From positions 1-50,568 of the forward strand of contig CABXZD010000006.1 in NCBI GenBank assembly GCA_902516465.1: a stretch of 50,568 nucleotides of DNA, in the 5' to 3' direction. Both the position numbers and the translations under genes were made by a program. The notes beneath the pieces were generated by a model. The model was not told the DNA's origin. It searched no databases and saw only the letters and a list, made by a program, of their open reading frames with translations. Below are positions 47,119-50,568 of the stretch, piece after piece; the first letter of the stretch is position 1, and each line of letters begins with the position of its first letter. The stretch comes from an uncultured Pelagibacteraceae bacterium (GTDB taxonomy: Bacteria > Pseudomonadota > Alphaproteobacteria > Pelagibacterales > Pelagibacteraceae).

Positions 47119-48575
47119 TGTCAGATATTACAAAACAATCCTTAACAAATCTAGTTGAAAATATTAGAAATAAAAAACTTTCTTCAACAGATGTGACCAA
47201 AGCATTTATAGATAGATCTGAAAAATCTGAGAATTTGAATGCTTATATTACAAATGATTTTACATCAGCTTTAGATAAAGCAAAAAAATTTGATCAAAAA
47301 CCTAATTTAGATTTAAAATTACCTGGTATTCCAATGGCAGTTAAGGATTTATTTTGTACAAAAGATATCAAAACAACTGCTGGTAGTAAAATTTTAAATA
47401 ATTTTATTCCAACTTACGAGTCAACTGTAACTGAAAATATTTGGAATGAAGGTGCAATACTTCTAGGTAAGTTAAACTGTGATGAGTTTGCAATGGGTTC
47501 ATCAAATGAAACAAGTTTTTTTGGTAATGTGCAAAACCCTATTGATAGGAATTTAGTTCCAGGTGGATCATCTGGTGGTTCAGCTTCAGCTGTAGCTGGT
47601 CAATTGACTCCTGTTACAATTGGTACTGATACAGGTGGATCAATTAGACAACCAGCCTCTTTCACTGGGATTGTAGGATTGAAACCAACATACGGAAGTT
47701 GCTCAAGATATGGAATAGTTGCTTTTGCATCATCATTAGATCAAGCTGGACCAATGGCACAAAATGTAAAAGATTGTGCTTTACTACATGAAGTTATTAG
47801 TTCCTATGATCCGAAAGACTCTACATCAATAGATTTTAAAAGAAATCATTACAGTAAAGAACTTACAAATAATATAAAAGGAAAAAAAATTGGAATACCA
47901 AAAGAATATAGTGTCGATGGTATGCCAAAAGAAATTGAAGATCTTTGGCTAAAAGGTATTCAATATATTAAAGATTGTGGTGCTGAAACCATTGATATTT
48001 CTCTGCCAAATACAAGTTATGCCTTACCAACATATTATATAGTTGCTCCAGCAGAGGCATCATCAAACTTAGCAAGATATGATGGTGTTAAGTATGGATT
48101 TAGAGCCAAAGGAGAAAATTTAATTGATATGTATGAAAAAACTAGATCAGAAGGTTTTGGAGCTGAAGTTCAAAGAAGAATTATGATTGGAACTTATGTT
48201 TTATCTTCTGGATATTACGATGCATATTATCTTAAAGCTCAAAAAGTTAGGAAACTCATTAAAAATGATTTTGATGAGGCTTATAAAAAAGTTGATGCAA
48301 TTTTAACTCCATCAACACCTAGTTCGGCATTCAAAATAGGTGAAAAAACAAATGATCCAGTTTCAATGTATCTTAATGACATATTTACAGTGCCTGCTAA
48401 CTTAGCAGGACTTCCTGGAATCTCAATACCTGCAGGACATGATTCAAAAGGTTATCCTTTAGGTCTACAAATTATTGGTAAAGCTTTTGATGAACAAAAT
48501 ATATTAAATATAGCTTATGCTATGGAGGAAAAGATAAATTTTAAAAATAAAATTACTGATTGGTGGATAAAATGA
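47118..48575 (+). CDS. gatA: Asp/Glu-tRNA amidotransferase subunit GatA
   Basis: The amidase that frees ammonia from Gln or Asn. At 485 aa it carries the Ser-cisSer-Lys triad: Lys76 in AVKDLFC, the cis-Ser in GGSSGGSA (149-156) and nucleophile Ser175 in [11 protein letters not shown]. It overlaps gatC by one base and gatB by 4 nt (ATGA), so all three subunits are made from one coupled message. Confidence 0.97.
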   Translation: MSDITKQSLTNLVENIRNKKLSSTDVTKAFIDRSEKSENLNAYITNDFTSALDKAKKFDQKPNLDLKLPGIPMAVKDLFCTKDIKTTAGSKILNNFIPTYESTVTENIWNEGAILLGKLNCDEFAMGSSNETSFFGNVQNPIDRNLVPGGSSGGSASAVAGQLTPVTIGTDTGGSIRQPASFTGIVGLKPTYGSCSRYGIVAFASSLDQAGPMAQNVKDCALLHEVISSYDPKDSTSIDFKRNHYSKELTNNIKGKKIGIPKEYSVDGMPKEIEDLWLKGIQYIKDCGAETIDISLPNTSYALPTYYIVAPAEASSNLARYDGVKYGFRAKGENLIDMYEKTRSEGFGAEVQRRIMIGTYVLSSGYYDAYYLKAQKVRKLIKNDFDEAYKKVDAILTPSTPSSAFKIGEKTNDPVSMYLNDIFTVPANLAGLPGISIPAGHDSKGYPLGLQIIGKAFDEQNILNIAYAMEEKINFKNKITDWWIK

Positions 48576-50047
48576 GTAAGAAAGATTCAGAATATTTGAT
48601 TAATCGAAAAGATAATCAGTATGAGGTTGTAATTGGTTTAGAGGTTCATGCTCAAGTATTATCTGAGTCAAAACTATTTTCTACATCTGCAACCAAATTT
48701 GGAGCAGAGCCTAATACACAGGTTAGTTTAGTTGATGCTGCATTTCCAGGAATGTTGCCAGTAATAAATGAATTTTGTGTCAAACAAGCAATTAAAACTG
48801 GTATTGGCCTTAACGCAAAAATTAATAAACGTTCAGTGTTTGATAGAAAAAATTATTTTTATGCTGATTTACCACAAGGATATCAAATATCACAATTTAA
48901 AGATCCAATAGTAGGTGAGGGCAAGGTTATTTTAGATATGCCTAATGGTCAAAAAGAGATTGGTATAGAAAGATTGCATTTAGAACAAGATGCTGGAAAA
49001 AGTATTCATGATCTTGACCCTCAAAATACCTTTGTAGATTTAAACAGATCAGGTGTAGCTTTAATGGAAATAGTTAGCAAGCCTGATCTGAGATCACCAG
49101 ATGAGGTTAATGCCTACATCAAAAAATTACGATCTATAATGAGGTATCTAGGAACTTGTGACGGAAATATGCAAGAGGGCTCTTTAAGAGCTGATGTGAA
49201 TGTTTCTGTAAGACCAAAAGGCTCAAAAGAATTTGGCACTCGATGTGAAATTAAAAATGTTAATTCAATTAAGTTTATGCAAATGGCAATAGAATATGAG
49301 GCTAATAGGCAAATTGATTTAATTGAAGAGGGCAAAACTATTGATCAAGAAACAAGACTTTTTGATACGAAGAAAAATGAGACAAGATCAATGAGATCAA
49401 AAGAAGATGCTCATGATTACAGGTATTTTCCTGACCCAGATTTATTACCTCTGGAGGTTTCGGAAAAATTTATAGAAGAACTTAAAAATGATATTCCAGA
49501 ACTCCCAGATGATAAAAAGAAAAGATTTATTGAAGAGTTTAAATTGTCTCCTTATGAAGCCAATATTTTAGTGTCTGATATTGATACTGCGAAATACTTT
49601 GAAGAGGTTGTAGCTAAAATGGGTAAAAATAAAGATATTAAGTTAGCAGTCAATTGGATTACAGGGGAACTATTTGCTGTTTTAAATAGCAAAAATTTTG
49701 AGATTTCTCAAAGTCCAGTTAGTGCAAAGAATTTTGCCATATTGATAAATCTAATTAAGAATGGAACCATTTCAGGAAAAATAGCAAAAACTGTTTTTGA
49801 ATTAATGATTGATGGAGATAAAGATCCACAAAAAATTGTTGAGGAAAAAGGATTAAAGCAACAAAGTGATCCAAAGACTTTAGAGGCTTTAATTGATAAA
49901 ATAATTAATGATAACAGAGAAAAAGCTATTGAATATAAACAAGGTAAAGAAAAATTATTTGGTTTTTTTGTTGGTCAAGCAATGAAAGCATCAGGTGGAA
50001 AAGCTAACCCTCAATTAATCAATGAAATCCTAAAGAAAAAATTATAA
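48572..50047 (+). CDS. gatB: Asp/Glu-tRNA amidotransferase subunit GatB
   Basis: Binds the mischarged tRNA, phosphorylates the acyl group and receives ammonia from GatA. Started at ATG 48572 it has 491 aa; the TTG at 48560 lies within gatA. Motifs: [53 protein letters not shown] and [13 protein letters not shown], then a YqeY-like C-terminal tail domain ([13 protein letters not shown]). Presence of GatCAB implies an indirect route for at least one amide tRNA. Confidence 0.97.
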   Translation: MSKKDSEYLINRKDNQYEVVIGLEVHAQVLSESKLFSTSATKFGAEPNTQVSLVDAAFPGMLPVINEFCVKQAIKTGIGLNAKINKRSVFDRKNYFYADLPQGYQISQFKDPIVGEGKVILDMPNGQKEIGIERLHLEQDAGKSIHDLDPQNTFVDLNRSGVALMEIVSKPDLRSPDEVNAYIKKLRSIMRYLGTCDGNMQEGSLRADVNVSVRPKGSKEFGTRCEIKNVNSIKFMQMAIEYEANRQIDLIEEGKTIDQETRLFDTKKNETRSMRSKEDAHDYRYFPDPDLLPLEVSEKFIEELKNDIPELPDDKKKRFIEEFKLSPYEANILVSDIDTAKYFEEVVAKMGKNKDIKLAVNWITGELFAVLNSKNFEISQSPVSAKNFAILINLIKNGTISGKIAKTVFELMIDGDKDPQKIVEEKGLKQQSDPKTLEALIDKIINDNREKAIEYKQGKEKLFGFFVGQAMKASGGKANPQLINEILKKKL

Positions 50048-50051
50048 GGTT

Positions 50052-50568
50052 ATGGGTTCAGACCTTAATATAACAAAACATTTACAAGATTATATTCTAA
50101 AGAATGGTTTGAAATTACATCCAATTCAAAAAGAAATAATAGATTATAATTTGTCACTTGGAGATACAAAAAGAATGCAAATATCTATTTCTCAATGTCA
50201 ATTTTTACATTTAATCATTAAAGTTTCCAAAATTAAAAAAGTCCTAGAGATAGGAACTTTTACAGGTTTAAGCACATTGTCTATGGCCTTAGCTTTACCA
50301 GATGAAGGTAGCATAATTGCATTAGATAAAAATGAAGAAACAAACAAAATTGCACAAAATTTTTTTAAAAAAGCTGCTCAAGATCATAAGATTAAAACAA
50401 TAATTAAACCAGCATTGGAAACTTTGATGAGTATTAGAGATGAAAAATTTGATTTAGTTTTTATTGATGCAGATAAAATGAATTACCAGAAATATTATGA
50501 GATTTCGTTAGATCTACTAAATAAGGAAGGTTTGGTGGTACTTGATAATGTATTATGGCATGGAGAAG
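50052..50568 (+). CDS. Family-3 O-methyltransferase (3' end cut by window edge)
   Basis: Begins at ATG 50052, 4 nt after gatB, and runs off the right edge with about 172 residues visible. It shows the SAM-binding motif VLEIGTFTGLSTLSMALALP, LDKNEE at the next strand, and DLVFIDADKMNYQKYYE with the metal-linked Asp, followed by LVVLDNVLWHGE. This is the caffeoyl-CoA/catechol-type O-methyltransferase family (TrmR/YrrM-like members exist). The substrate cannot be told from sequence: a small molecule or tRNA is possible. Confidence 0.88.
   Translation, partial: MGSDLNITKHLQDYILKNGLKLHPIQKEIIDYNLSLGDTKRMQISISQCQFLHLIIKVSKIKKVLEIGTFTGLSTLSMALALPDEGSIIALDKNEETNKIAQNFFKKAAQDHKIKTIIKPALETLMSIRDEKFDLVFIDADKMNYQKYYEISLDLLNKEGLVVLDNVLWHGE

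Noticed and set aside
1..50568. CRISPR arrays, insertion sequences, prophage or defence genes
   Set aside because: No regularly spaced repeats, transposase, integrase or phage-like ORFs were seen on either strand.

Overview
The window is a compact, strongly AT-rich bacterial core-genome segment. Its gene order is alphaproteobacterial: rlmB / tRNA-Tyr / tRNA-Gly / tuf / tRNA-Trp / secE-nusG-rplKAJL-rpoBC / rpsLG-fusA / S10-spc-alpha ribosomal genes. Lys/Asn/Ile-rich proteins, intergenic gaps of a few bases, TAATG and ATGA stop/start overlaps and the near absence of rho-independent terminators fit a streamlined marine alphaproteobacterium of the SAR11/Pelagibacterales type. That assignment is an inference from style and synteny, not from a marker search.

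Layout. 2-1233: two overlapping genes of unknown function; the first is cut by the left edge and encodes an exported protein. 1359-2220: tRNA-Leu(TAA) directly followed by nadK. 2223-5697 (minus): rlmB, tRNA-Thr(TGT), a large membrane protein that looks like a GT-C glycosyltransferase, and a DPM1-like GT2 glycosyltransferase. 5828-7359: tRNA-Tyr, tRNA-Gly, tuf, tRNA-Trp. 7374-34457: a co-directional block of about 27 kb with secretion (secE, secY), transcription (nusG, rpoB, rpoC, rpoA), elongation factor G, adk and the large ribosomal-protein set. 34485-36000: a RluC/RluD-type pseudouridine synthase and lipB, overlapping tail to tail. 36061-40398: mgtE, panC (minus), galU, ugd. 40401-46780 (minus): ruvX, pyrB, a dihydroorotase-like gene, plsY, topA, ridA. 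46831-50047: gatCAB. 50052-end: a methyltransferase cut by the right edge.

How the genes work together. Nearly everything is information processing (ribosome, RNA polymerase, Sec translocon, tRNA charging by GatCAB, rRNA modification) plus essential cofactor, nucleotide, lipid and envelope-sugar steps (NAD kinase, lipoate transfer, pantothenate, aspartate transcarbamylase, PlsY, UDP-glucose/UDP-glucuronate). In the large block only three gaps exceed 50 bases: rplL-rpoB, rpoC-rpsL and adk-rpsM. Each holds a recognisable signal: a 12-bp hairpin, a TTGACA promoter with a two-hairpin leader, and a near-consensus promoter, respectively.

Points most worth a second look: the structured RNA signals at rplL-rpoB and upstream of rpsL; a dihydroorotase homologue that has lost its HxH metal site and is coupled to pyrB; the absence of rpmD (L30) from the spc cluster and of tuf between fusA and rpsJ; nadK beginning 5 nt after a tRNA CCA end; a 13-A homopolymer inside galU; and the uncharacterised gene pair at the left edge. 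I found no CRISPR array, prophage, insertion sequence or defence island. No gene-free stretch exceeds about 165 bases.
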